Source of the DNA: UBA7862 sp050872785 | GTDB taxonomy: Bacteria > Bacillota > Clostridia > Christensenellales > UBA1242 | Direction: 5' to 3' | DNA length: 60,812 nucleotides | Assembly (NCBI GenBank): GCA_050872785.1 | Contig: JBNMHO010000006.1 | Span: forward strand, 1 to 60,812 | Part shown: positions 1 through 7,144 of the stretch, in pieces | How the letters are laid out: each line of letters starts with the position of its first letter | Position numbering within the stretch: position 1 is the first letter of the stretch | The notes under the pieces: generated by a model | Databases searched by the model: none | Told to the model about the DNA's origin: nothing | What the model saw: the letters and a program-made list of their open reading frames with translations, nothing else | Program-made: the position numbers and the translations under genes

Positions 1-276
1 ATCTTTTCCCTTTGGGAAAAATATTTCCCTTGGTCAATGATATTACTCACTCCGTTCGTAATGATATGATATTTGCTAAATTAACCTTCACTGCAAACTG
101 AACACATTACTGTGTTCGTTTGCAATATCATTCTTTTTGAGAATATATGAACCCTCGCTTCATCTATTTTATTACAAAATATATGAACCCTCGCTTTGCT
201 CAGAACCATATATTCAAAAAGAATATCATTGCGAAGCAATTTCACTTGCTCGTTAGAGCAAATATCATTGTGAAAC
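1..276. repeat. AT-rich intergenic region with small direct and inverted repeats
   Basis: No gene is supported in this left-edge stretch. A 19-base direct repeat (AATATATGAACCCTCGCTT) occurs at 142-160 and 178-196. The phrase ATTCTTTTTGA(GA)ATATATG near 130-149 returns inverted as CATATATTCAAAAAGAAT near 208-225. Short hairpins such as TTGCGAAGCAA and TTGCTCGTTAGAGCAA are separated by AATATCATT phrases. The pattern resembles a decayed or composite dispersed intergenic repeat. Its wider distribution cannot be judged from one window. Confidence 0.6.
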
Positions 277-304
277 AAAAAAAAGCCCACAAGGGACTTT
301 TTTT
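277..304 (-). terminator. Rho-independent terminator of ssrA
   Basis: On the minus strand AAGTCCC-TTGT-GGGCTT forms a short stem with one bulged T, followed by eight Ts, just beyond the tmRNA CCA end. Flanking GTGAAAC (about 270) and GTTTCAC (about 304-310) extend the inverted repeat into a longer hairpin. Confidence 0.75.
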
Positions 305-311
305 GTTTCAC

Positions 312-669
312 TGGTGGAGGTGAGGAGAATTGAACTCCTGTCCAAAATGGCAAAGGCAAGTCTTTCTACGGGGATAGTTGTTTTTAAATTTCGGTCAACT
401 TCCAAAACAACAAAATCTGTTGACCAGAGTTTGAAAAGTAATTTCTGCCCTATTCAAACACTTTGGGCAAAAATTCTTGGTCTTGTTGTCGCCCTGTCAA
501 AAGTCGCCAAGAAGGCTTAAGATAGGACGCCAGTTAAGCTGCAAGAGCCATTGCTGGAGTATAATTTTTTTCTGCGTTTAAGCGTTTTGCCATCTTATTA
601 TTGTGGATATGACGACCACACCTCGCTTAACTTTTCTTTCAACCACCCTGTCGAAACCAAGACACCCCC
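312..669 (-). ncRNA. ssrA: tmRNA (transfer-messenger RNA)
   Basis: Rescues stalled ribosomes together with SmpB. The 5' end GGGGGTG pairs with CACCTCC next to the encoded ACCA 3' end, giving a seven-pair acceptor stem with a G3.U wobble, the alanine identity signal. The 3' T-arm (GTTCAATTC) and the conserved 5' phrase TTGGTTTCGACAGG are both present. The tag reading frame runs from the GCA resume codon at 575-573 to TAA at 536-534 and encodes AEKNYTPAMALAA, ending in the ALAA degron. The 5' end directly abuts the smpB stop codon. A TAAAAT -10-like box lies at 674-679 inside the last smpB codons, so ssrA may have its own promoter or may be processed from the smpB transcript. Confidence 0.97.
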
Positions 670-1113
670 TTACATTTTAGAGATAGCACGTTCTGCTTCT
701 TTCTTGATGTCACGTTCTTTTATGTCGTCTTTTTTGTTAAACAATTTTTTGCCACGAGCGATTGCAATTTCAATCTTCAAGAGGTTGCCTTTCAAATATG
801 CCTTAACTGGAATAATTGTCAGTCCTTTTTGCTCTCTTGCGTTTTTTAGTTTTAAAATTTCGGACAAATTGAGTAGCAGTTTTCTATCTCTGTCGGGTTT
901 TGGAGAAAATGAATTTGATGTTTGATAAGGTTTGACAAATGAATTTTTAAGCACAACTTCATTGCCAGAAATTAAGATAAAACTTTCGTTCATCACAATT
1001 CCATTTTGTCTTATTGACTTAATTTCGCACCCATAAAGCACCACTCCCGCCTCAAAAGTTTCTAGCAAAAAGTAGTTGTGGGAAGCGAATTTGTTTGTTG
1101 AAACAACCTTCAT
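670..1113 (-). CDS. smpB: SsrA-binding protein SmpB
   Basis: A 147-residue OB-fold protein that binds the tRNA-like part of tmRNA and delivers it to stalled ribosomes. The N-terminus MKVVSTNKFASHNYFL, the GCEIKSIRQNG segment and the basic C-terminal tail with GLTIIPVKAYLKGN and KLFNKKDDIKERD are diagnostic. I chose the ATG at 1113, which has GGAGAGG seven bases upstream. A GTG four codons earlier would overlap that Shine-Dalgarno. It lies between rnr and ssrA, the order usual in Firmicutes. Confidence 0.96.
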   Translation of the reverse strand: MKVVSTNKFASHNYFLLETFEAGVVLYGCEIKSIRQNGIVMNESFILISGNEVVLKNSFVKPYQTSNSFSPKPDRDRKLLLNLSEILKLKNAREQKGLTIIPVKAYLKGNLLKIEIAIARGKKLFNKKDDIKERDIKKEAERAISKM

Positions 1114-1162
1114 TTTCCTCTCCACAAAAAGTATATCATATATGCAAAATTTTGCAAATATA

Positions 1163-3286
1163 TCAAACTCTACTCTTAGTAGAATTCAATTTTTTGACAA
1201 AATCAAAGTTTATTTTTCTATCTGGCAAGTTGCAACTGACCACTTTTACTTGCACTTTTTCGCCAATTCTAAATCTTCCCACTGAACTTACAAGCGACAA
1301 TGTTCTTTCGTCAAATTCATAGAAGCCATTTTTAAGTGACGACACTGGAACAAGTCCTTCGCAAGTGTTTTCCAGTTCCACAAAGAAGCCACGTTGAGTG
1401 ACGCCAGATATGATTCCTTCAAAAGTTTCGCCAATAAATTTTGACATATACTCGCACTTTTTATAGTCGGTTATTGCCCTTTCAACATCTTCAGAAAGTT
1501 TTTCTTGATTGCTTGATTGCACGCTAGATTTCACCACAAAATCAAGCATTTTTGGGCTTTTTAAGAAGGCATTATTGCCATGCAAATATTCTTTTATAAT
1601 TCTGTGAATTGTGAGGTCTGGATAACGTCTTATTGGTGATGTGAAATGGCAATAGTAAGTAAGTGCCATGCCAAAATGCCCCAAACATTTTTCAAAATAT
1701 TTTGCCTTTTTAAGGCTGCGGAGCATAATCATATTAACAACTTCTTCTGCGTCTTGTCCCTTTATGTGGTTCAAAATTTCTTGCAAGTCTTTTGGTTCAA
1801 CTTCCTTATTGTCCCCCGAGTGGCTTATGCCAAACGTGTCAATAAAGTTGTAAAACGCCTGCATTTTTTCGCTATCTGGTTTTTCATGCACACGATAAAC
1901 AAAAGGAATGTTCATTTTGTCAAAAGTTTTTGCAACTGTTTCATTTGCCACAACCATAAAGGTTTCAATAATTTTTGTAGATTTTGTGGCACGTCTTTTC
2001 ACAATTTCAGTTGGTTTGCCGTTTTTGTCGCATATAACTTCCCCTTCTGGAAGGTCAAAGTCCAGCGAACCAAATCTTCTTCGTCTTGCGTCAAGAATGT
2101 TTGAAAGTTCCAACATTTCAAGAAGAGTTGGGGTTATGTCGGCAAGTCGTTTTTGTGTTGCTTTGTTCCCTTCAAGCACTTCCAAAACTTCGTCATAATT
2201 CAGTCTATGTTTGCTCTTTATAACGCTTTCAAAAATCTCACTGTTTGTAACATTTCCGTCCTTGTCAATGGTCATATAAACACTCATTGCAAGCCTTGCA
2301 ACGCCTTCGTTCAATGAGCAAATTCCGTTGGAAAGTTCCTTTGGCAACATTGGAATAACATAGTCCAAAAAGTAGATACTTGTGCCACGAGTATAGGCTT
2401 CCTTGTCCAGGGTTGAATCCAGCCTTACATATTCGCCCACGTCTGCAATGTGAACGCCCAAAAGATAACTTCCGTCTGGGTTCTTCTTAAGGGATACTGC
2501 GTCATCAAGGTCTTTTGCGTCTTTGCCGTCAATGGTGAATAGCATTTCGTCCATCAGATTTCGTCTTTGTGGGTAGTTTGCTGGGTCAATTTCTTGTGGA
2601 ACTCGGCGAGCGGAGTCAATGACCTCTTGTGGAAAAATATCACGCACTTTATATTGTCTTAAAAGCCACTTAACATCGTTACCTTTGTCGTTTAAGTTGC
2701 CGATAACTTCAGTAACTTTGCCCACTGGCACACCCGACTTTGTGGAAACAATATCAACAACAACCTTATCCCCGTCTTTAGCACCCATTGAACTAGCCAT
2801 AGGCACTTTTATTTGCATATTATTTTTTTCAGGTTCAACATAGCCATATCCCCTAAAAGCATTATATGTTCCCACAATTCCAGTGCTGTTGTGAAGCAAA
2901 ACTTTAACAACTTTCCCTTCTGGGTTTTTGCCTTGATATTCGCTGGAAATAAGTTTGACAAGCACAGTGTCACCGTCAAACGCTTTCAAAAGATTTCTTC
3001 TTGCAACAAAAATATCCTTGCCTTCGCCCGTTGAAACAAAACCAAAGTTGCCGTTTGAAATGGAAAGTTTACCTTTTTTAAGTCCCAAATTTTTGCTGCT
3101 AGCGTATTTGTGCTTTACAAACTCAAAAATGTCCCCGTTTTCTTCCAGTTCCAAAAGGGCTTCAAGCGTTTTGTCATAGTCACTTTTTAGCATACGGCAC
3201 AAAACTTCGGCAAGTTTGTTTATGCCTTTGTGATTGATAAATTTTTCGTCTAAAATTTCTAATATTTGTGATTTCAAGTCTTCCAT
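1163..3286 (-). CDS. rnr: Ribonuclease R
   Basis: A 707-residue processive 3'-5' exoribonuclease of the RNB family. It degrades structured RNA and, with tmRNA/SmpB, nonstop mRNAs. Visible parts in order: an N-terminal winged-helix-like region, cold-shock/OB segments (about 70-200), the RNB catalytic domain (about 240-565) with DGKDAKDLDDAV at 253-264 holding the metal-binding aspartates, and a C-terminal S1 domain (about 625-700). No Shine-Dalgarno precedes the ATG. Instead the -10 box of a strong promoter ends eight bases upstream, so the mRNA may be leaderless. The stop is UGA. smpB follows 49 bases downstream. Confidence 0.96.
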   Translation of the reverse strand: MEDLKSQILEILDEKFINHKGINKLAEVLCRMLKSDYDKTLEALLELEENGDIFEFVKHKYASSKNLGLKKGKLSISNGNFGFVSTGEGKDIFVARRNLLKAFDGDTVLVKLISSEYQGKNPEGKVVKVLLHNSTGIVGTYNAFRGYGYVEPEKNNMQIKVPMASSMGAKDGDKVVVDIVSTKSGVPVGKVTEVIGNLNDKGNDVKWLLRQYKVRDIFPQEVIDSARRVPQEIDPANYPQRRNLMDEMLFTIDGKDAKDLDDAVSLKKNPDGSYLLGVHIADVGEYVRLDSTLDKEAYTRGTSIYFLDYVIPMLPKELSNGICSLNEGVARLAMSVYMTIDKDGNVTNSEIFESVIKSKHRLNYDEVLEVLEGNKATQKRLADITPTLLEMLELSNILDARRRRFGSLDFDLPEGEVICDKNGKPTEIVKRRATKSTKIIETFMVVANETVAKTFDKMNIPFVYRVHEKPDSEKMQAFYNFIDTFGISHSGDNKEVEPKDLQEILNHIKGQDAEEVVNMIMLRSLKKAKYFEKCLGHFGMALTYYCHFTSPIRRYPDLTIHRIIKEYLHGNNAFLKSPKMLDFVVKSSVQSSNQEKLSEDVERAITDYKKCEYMSKFIGETFEGIISGVTQRGFFVELENTCEGLVPVSSLKNGFYEFDERTLSLVSSVGRFRIGEKVQVKVVSCNLPDRKINFDFVKKLNSTKSRV

Positions 3287-3294
3287 AGTGTAAG

Positions 3295-3322
3295 TTTATA
3301 ACTTTTTTGTATTTGTTGTCAA
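3295..3322 (-). promoter_or_regulatory. Promoter of rnr (sigma-A type)
   Basis: On the minus strand TTGACA (3322-3317) is followed by a 16-base spacer and TATAAA (3300-3295). Only eight bases separate the -10 from the rnr ATG, which places transcription start at or within a few bases of the start codon. Confidence 0.75.
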
Positions 3323-3361
3323 ACTTATCCCCATTCTTTTGCAAAAAAAATTGTTAAAAAA

Positions 3362-3395
3362 AGAAAAACCCGAGAAAATTGCTCGAGTTTTTATC
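3362..3395 (-). terminator. Terminator downstream of the 169-residue membrane-protein gene
   Basis: On the minus strand AAACTCGAG and CTCGGGTTT pair (one mismatch or wobble) around a short AT loop, followed by a T-rich run. It separates the membrane-protein gene from the rnr promoter. Confidence 0.7.
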
Positions 3396-3441
3396 TTTTT
3401 GGGAGATAATCCAAAGTATAATTTTGGACATCAATTCAAGA

Positions 3442-3951
3442 TTATTTTTTCTTGAAGTATGGAAGCACTGCGCATGTGCTTGCGGCTGCTCCGCCAATGA
3501 AAGCCAACCAGAAGCCAACAGCACCCCAAACCTTGATTGAGCTGAAAGCATCGCCAACAGTTTGAACTGTTCTGTTAGCACTGCCAAAGCCGATCATTCC
3601 GCCAGCAAGGACGATTGTTGCAACAACAGCAACAAGTCCAGCGATAACGCCAGCGAGATTGACCCAATCTGGAGTCTTTTTGCCCAAAGATGAATAGATC
3701 ATAACAAGTCCTGCAACAAGAAGTGCCACTGCAAGAACAATGAGTGCAATCTTACTGATTGTGAGCCATGCTACGCCTTCTGCCTCAAGCAAATCTCCAT
3801 TGAAAATGCTGTATGTTTGAGATTCTGACATAGTTTCTCCCATAACAGTTGCCTTCATAGAAACTTTGATGTATGGCACAAACATTGCAATGATAACAGC
3901 AACAAGAGCTGCAAGTGTTACGCATCCAAAAATCAACTTTTTGTTTTTCAC
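3442..3951 (-). CDS. Four-helix membrane protein of unknown function
   Basis: 169 residues; I do not recognise the family. There are four hydrophobic segments at about 5-27, 61-86, 96-122 and 140-165. A polar loop of about 35 residues (MKATVMGETMSESQTYS) follows helix 1 and is probably outside the cell. The start is a GTG at 3951 with GGAGGG seven bases upstream. It sits between secG and rnr, which are often adjacent in Firmicutes. It has its own promoter (3985-4013) and terminator (3362-3395), so it looks like an independent unit inserted in that neighbourhood. Confidence 0.75.
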   Translation of the reverse strand: MKNKKLIFGCVTLAALVAVIIAMFVPYIKVSMKATVMGETMSESQTYSIFNGDLLEAEGVAWLTISKIALIVLAVALLVAGLVMIYSSLGKKTPDWVNLAGVIAGLVAVVATIVLAGGMIGFGSANRTVQTVGDAFSSIKVWGAVGFWLAFIGGAAASTCAVLPYFKKK

Positions 3952-3984
3952 TTGGTTTCCCTCCTTTTATATATTCTACGACAC

Positions 3985-4013
3985 ATTATAACATTTTAAA
4001 ACCTTTTCTCCAA
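3985..4013 (-). promoter_or_regulatory. Promoter of the four-helix membrane-protein gene
   Basis: Minus strand: TTGGAG (4013-4008), 17-base spacer, perfect TATAAT (3990-3985), about 34 bases before the GTG start. Confidence 0.7.
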
Positions 4014-4095
4014 TTTTTTTACATAAGTTTTTCAAATTTTTTTTATTTTTTTGGGAAAATTTGTTTTTAAGCGAAAATGACAAGCCATTTGGGTC

Positions 4096-4122
4096 AAAAA
4101 AAAAGATTCCCTTGCGAGAACC
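4096..4122 (-). terminator. Terminator of secG
   Basis: Minus strand: GGTTCTC-GCAA-GGGAATC forms a seven-pair stem (two G.U pairs) closed by a GNRA tetraloop, followed by nine Ts. It begins 10 bases after the secG stop. Confidence 0.85.
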
Positions 4123-4131
4123 TTTGTAATT

Positions 4132-4440
4132 TTAGCCCCAAATGCTTCCTGCATATACTTTTGCAAGAATGAGATATGCGACAACAAGCACTGCAATAGT
4201 TATTGACAAAATGGTTGTTGCTCTTTTAAGTCTTGCATCTCTGCCCATTCCCTTATTTTTGGAATAGTAAGTGTCCTTTATGCCAGTGATTGAGTTGGTT
4301 GTGTTGCCACCTTCACTGTCTTGGAACAAAATCAAAACTGTTATTGCAAGTGAAATGACAAGAATTGCCAAAAGAATAACAAATTTGATAATTGGGAACG
4401 AGTTTGCAACCCAGTTTGGAACTGCGAGAAGATAATTCAT
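4132..4440 (-). CDS. secG: Preprotein translocase subunit SecG
   Basis: A 102-residue accessory subunit of the SecYEG channel. It has two transmembrane helices (about 18-40 and 76-97) joined by a cytoplasmic loop. Helix 1 ends in the family hallmark VLILFQDSEGGNT. The loop (GIKDTYYSKNKGMGRDARLKR) and second helix fit the family. The protein is slightly longer than usual owing to its N-terminus. AAGGAG precedes the ATG. SecY and SecA are also encoded in this window. Confidence 0.88.
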   Translation of the reverse strand: MNYLLAVPNWVANSFPIIKFVILLAILVISLAITVLILFQDSEGGNTTNSITGIKDTYYSKNKGMGRDARLKRATTILSITIAVLVVAYLILAKVYAGSIWG

Positions 4441-4470
4441 AATAACTCCTTAAATTGATTAACATTTTGT

Positions 4471-4499
4471 ATTTTATCACAAATAAATTTTAATTGCAA
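4471..4499 (-). promoter_or_regulatory. Promoter of secG
   Basis: Minus strand: TTGCAA (4499-4494), 17-base spacer, TAAAAT (4476-4471). The -10 is part of the longer phrase TGTGATAAAAT, which also precedes dusB and the SPFH-domain gene. Confidence 0.65.
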
Positions 4500-4517
4500 C
4501 AAAATCTTGCCACTTAA

Positions 4518-4721
4518 CTACATCAAAATTGCGAGAACCGCAAACGACATCGAACAGCCCGTAAGATATTTCAATGTAAGTTTTGTTTTTTTGCCGTCAT
4601 CGTGCAAAAGTTTGTGGAGAAAGTAAAACATAAACAATGCAAAAATGCTTGTAACTGATGAACGCAAATCGTAAAAGAAATTTAGTCTGATAAATACAAG
4701 TATTTGTGAAAGAATTTCCAT
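4518..4721 (-). CDS. Small membrane protein of unknown function
   Basis: 67 residues; not recognised. A hydrophobic segment at about 24-36 is followed by HKLLHDDGKKTKLTLKY, a polar charged stretch, and a second hydrophobic segment up to the C-terminus. Two membrane helices with a cytoplasmic loop are therefore likely. GGAGGGG lies six bases before the ATG, and a very good promoter lies at 4753-4781, so this small frame is probably expressed. The stop is UAG. Confidence 0.65.
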   Translation of the reverse strand: MEILSQILVFIRLNFFYDLRSSVTSIFALFMFYFLHKLLHDDGKKTKLTLKYLTGCSMSFAVLAILM

Positions 4722-4752
4722 AACATTCCCCTCCTTTTTATCTTACGGGGAT

Positions 4753-4781
4753 ATTATATAATACTTCTCTACAAATTTCAA
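4753..4781 (-). promoter_or_regulatory. Promoter of the 67-residue membrane-protein gene
   Basis: Minus strand: TTGAAA (4781-4776), 17-base spacer, perfect TATAAT (4758-4753), about 30 bases before the ATG. Confidence 0.75.
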
Positions 4782-4799
4782 TAGCCAATTTGCACAACT

Positions 4800-5564
4800 T
4801 TATTTTTTCAAATTGCTAAAAATCGACACAATTTTGCCAAATTTTTCTGGAACAAGTGACGCTCCGCCCACCAAAACGCCGTCAACGCCAGAAATTTTTG
4901 AAATTTCCTTTACATTGCTGTCTGTGACGCTGCCACCATACAAAATGGAAACACTGTTTGCAATTTCTTCGTCATAAATGTTTGCAAGCACTTTTCTTAT
5001 GTGTTTCATTGCGTCTTCAATGTCAATAGGTTCCAAAATTGACCCGCTGCCTATTGCCCAAATTGGTTCATATGCAATGACAATGTTTTTAAGTTCGTTT
5101 GCATAAAGCCCCGCCAAGCAATCTGCAATTTGACTTTGCAACACTTGGTCAACAAGATTATTTTTTCTGTCATACAAAGTTTCGCCAATGCAAAGCACAC
5201 ACACAAGCCCACTTTTTAGGGCTTTTAAGACCTTTTTGTTTGCCACATCGTTTGTTTCACCAAAAAGGTTACGTCTTTCGCTGTGTCCCACAATGCAAGC
5301 CCCAGCGCCAACGCCAGCAAGCATTTCAGCATTAACTTCACCAGTGTATGCCCCAAAGTTATTTTCGTTCAAATTTTGCCCAGCAATAACAACTTTTGAG
5401 TCTTTTGCCCTTTCCACCGCGGTTTTTATGGAAACATTTGGAACGGCCAACATAACTTCACATTTTGCCCCCACGACAAGTGGAAGAATTGTGGACATGT
5501 ATCCGTCAACTTCACTATCTATTTTGTTCATTTTAAAATTTGCAATAACATATTTTTTTCTCAT
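4800..5564 (-). CDS. tpiA: Triosephosphate isomerase
   Basis: 254 residues; interconverts dihydroxyacetone phosphate and glyceraldehyde 3-phosphate. The substrate-binding NFKMN is at 9-13, the catalytic His94 in GHSERR and the catalytic Glu166 in AYEPIWAIGSG. The phosphate-binding ends YGGSV and VLVGGASL are present, so the active site is complete. AAGGAG precedes the ATG. It is the last gene of pgk-gpmI-tpiA, 29 bases after gpmI. Confidence 0.98.
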   Translation of the reverse strand: MRKKYVIANFKMNKIDSEVDGYMSTILPLVVGAKCEVMLAVPNVSIKTAVERAKDSKVVIAGQNLNENNFGAYTGEVNAEMLAGVGAGACIVGHSERRNLFGETNDVANKKVLKALKSGLVCVLCIGETLYDRKNNLVDQVLQSQIADCLAGLYANELKNIVIAYEPIWAIGSGSILEPIDIEDAMKHIRKVLANIYDEEIANSVSILYGGSVTDSNVKEISKISGVDGVLVGGASLVPEKFGKIVSIFSNLKK

Positions 5565-5593
5565 TTTTTGCTCCTTTTATTTGTCAAAACTTT

Positions 5594-7144
5594 TTATTTT
5601 TCAAAAAGAACATGCCCAGTCATTTCTTTTGGGATAGCAATATTCATCATTTTAAGAATTGTTGGGGCAATGTCCGCAAGAGTGCCGTCTTTTCTAAGTT
5701 TCTTCCCCACATAATCTTCGCCAAACAATATAAGTGGCACAATGGAAGTGGTGTGAGAAGTGTTTGGAGTTCCGTCACGCTCCTCCATAATATCTGCGTT
5801 CCCGTGGTCGGCAGTGACAATTCCGCACCCGCCAAGAGATAACGCTTTGTCCACAACTTTCTTTACACACTTGTCAACAACATCAACAGCAATTCTTGTT
5901 GCCATTTTGTCACCCGAGTGCCCCACCATGTCGCAGTTTGCGAAGTTGATTGCAACAAATTTATATTTGTCCAAAATTTCAAGTGCTTTGATTGCAATTC
6001 GCTCTGCACCCATTTCTGGACATTTTGCATAACTCGCCATTTTCTTCGAGCCAATCAAAAATCTATCTTCCCCTTCATATGGGTCTTGCTTTCCAGAATT
6101 GAAGAAAAATGTTAAATGCGCATATTTTTCCGTTTCGGCAATTTTGGCTTGTTTTACACCTTTTTTACTTAAAACTTCTGACAAAATATTCTTATGAACT
6201 TCCGTCCCATATGCAACATGGACTTTTGAAAAATGCTCGTCATATTCTGTCATTGTAACAACATATAAGTCAAGCGGTTTAACAAAATCTAGGTCATTAT
6301 CTTCCGCCAAAATATATGCCAGTTGTCTTTCTCTATCTGCCCTAAAATTATATGAAAACACAACATCACCTTTTCCAATTTTTGCAATAGGTTTCCCTTG
6401 TTCCGTCATACAAATTGGAGCTAAAAATTCATCAGTTTCACCCGAAGCATATGCAGCGTCAATCGCCTTATTTATGTTATCAAATTGCTTTCCCTTTCCC
6501 ATTATCCAAAGTTCATAGGCAAGTTTGTTTCTGTCCCAGTTTTTATCTCTATCAAGTGCATAAAATCTGCCAACAACTGTTGCAATTTTCCCAACGCCCA
6601 GTTCTTTTGACTTTTTTTCCACCCAGCGAATGTATTTTTTTGCACTTTTTGGTGGAGTATCTCTGCCGTCACCAACAAAATGCACAAACACATTATCCGC
6701 CTTTTGCTCTTTGCAAAGTTCAAGCAAGGCAAAAAGATGATTTATATGCGAGTGAATTCCGCCGTCACTTGGTATGCCGATAAGGTGAATTTTCTTATTG
6801 TTTTTCTTGGCATAATTTATGGCTTTTAGGAACTCTTTATTTTGGTAAAAATTACCCATTTCAATTTCCTTGTTTATTCTGACAAGTGGTTGATAAGTTA
6901 CACGCCCACTTCCAATGGTCATATGTCCCACTTCACTTGTTCCCGCTTGCCCTTTTGGAAGCCCAACATATTCTTCGCTCGCTCTAATTTTTGTATTTGG
7001 AAATTTGGCACACAATTCTTGAATATTTCGGGTATTTTCTGCAGTTATGCCGCTACGACTAACATCTTTTGGGACACCAAACCCGTCCATAACAATAAGA
7101 ACGGTTGGCTTGTTTTGCATTTTGGAATTATCCGTTTTTGCCAT
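5594..7144 (-). CDS. gpmI: 2,3-bisphosphoglycerate-independent phosphoglycerate mutase
   Basis: 516 residues; an alkaline-phosphatase-superfamily enzyme converting 3- to 2-phosphoglycerate with two Mn ions. The first metal site is VIVMDGFG near 17-23 and the phosphorylated Ser70 lies in GQAGTSEVGH. HFVGDGRDTPP and VTADHGNADIM supply further metal or substrate ligands. Length matches the family. The ATG directly follows the pgk stop codon, suggesting coupled translation, with GGGAG just upstream inside the pgk end. Confidence 0.98.
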   Translation of the reverse strand: MAKTDNSKMQNKPTVLIVMDGFGVPKDVSRSGITAENTRNIQELCAKFPNTKIRASEEYVGLPKGQAGTSEVGHMTIGSGRVTYQPLVRINKEIEMGNFYQNKEFLKAINYAKKNNKKIHLIGIPSDGGIHSHINHLFALLELCKEQKADNVFVHFVGDGRDTPPKSAKKYIRWVEKKSKELGVGKIATVVGRFYALDRDKNWDRNKLAYELWIMGKGKQFDNINKAIDAAYASGETDEFLAPICMTEQGKPIAKIGKGDVVFSYNFRADRERQLAYILAEDNDLDFVKPLDLYVVTMTEYDEHFSKVHVAYGTEVHKNILSEVLSKKGVKQAKIAETEKYAHLTFFFNSGKQDPYEGEDRFLIGSKKMASYAKCPEMGAERIAIKALEILDKYKFVAINFANCDMVGHSGDKMATRIAVDVVDKCVKKVVDKALSLGGCGIVTADHGNADIMEERDGTPNTSHTTSIVPLILFGEDYVGKKLRKDGTLADIAPTILKMMNIAIPKEMTGHVLFEK

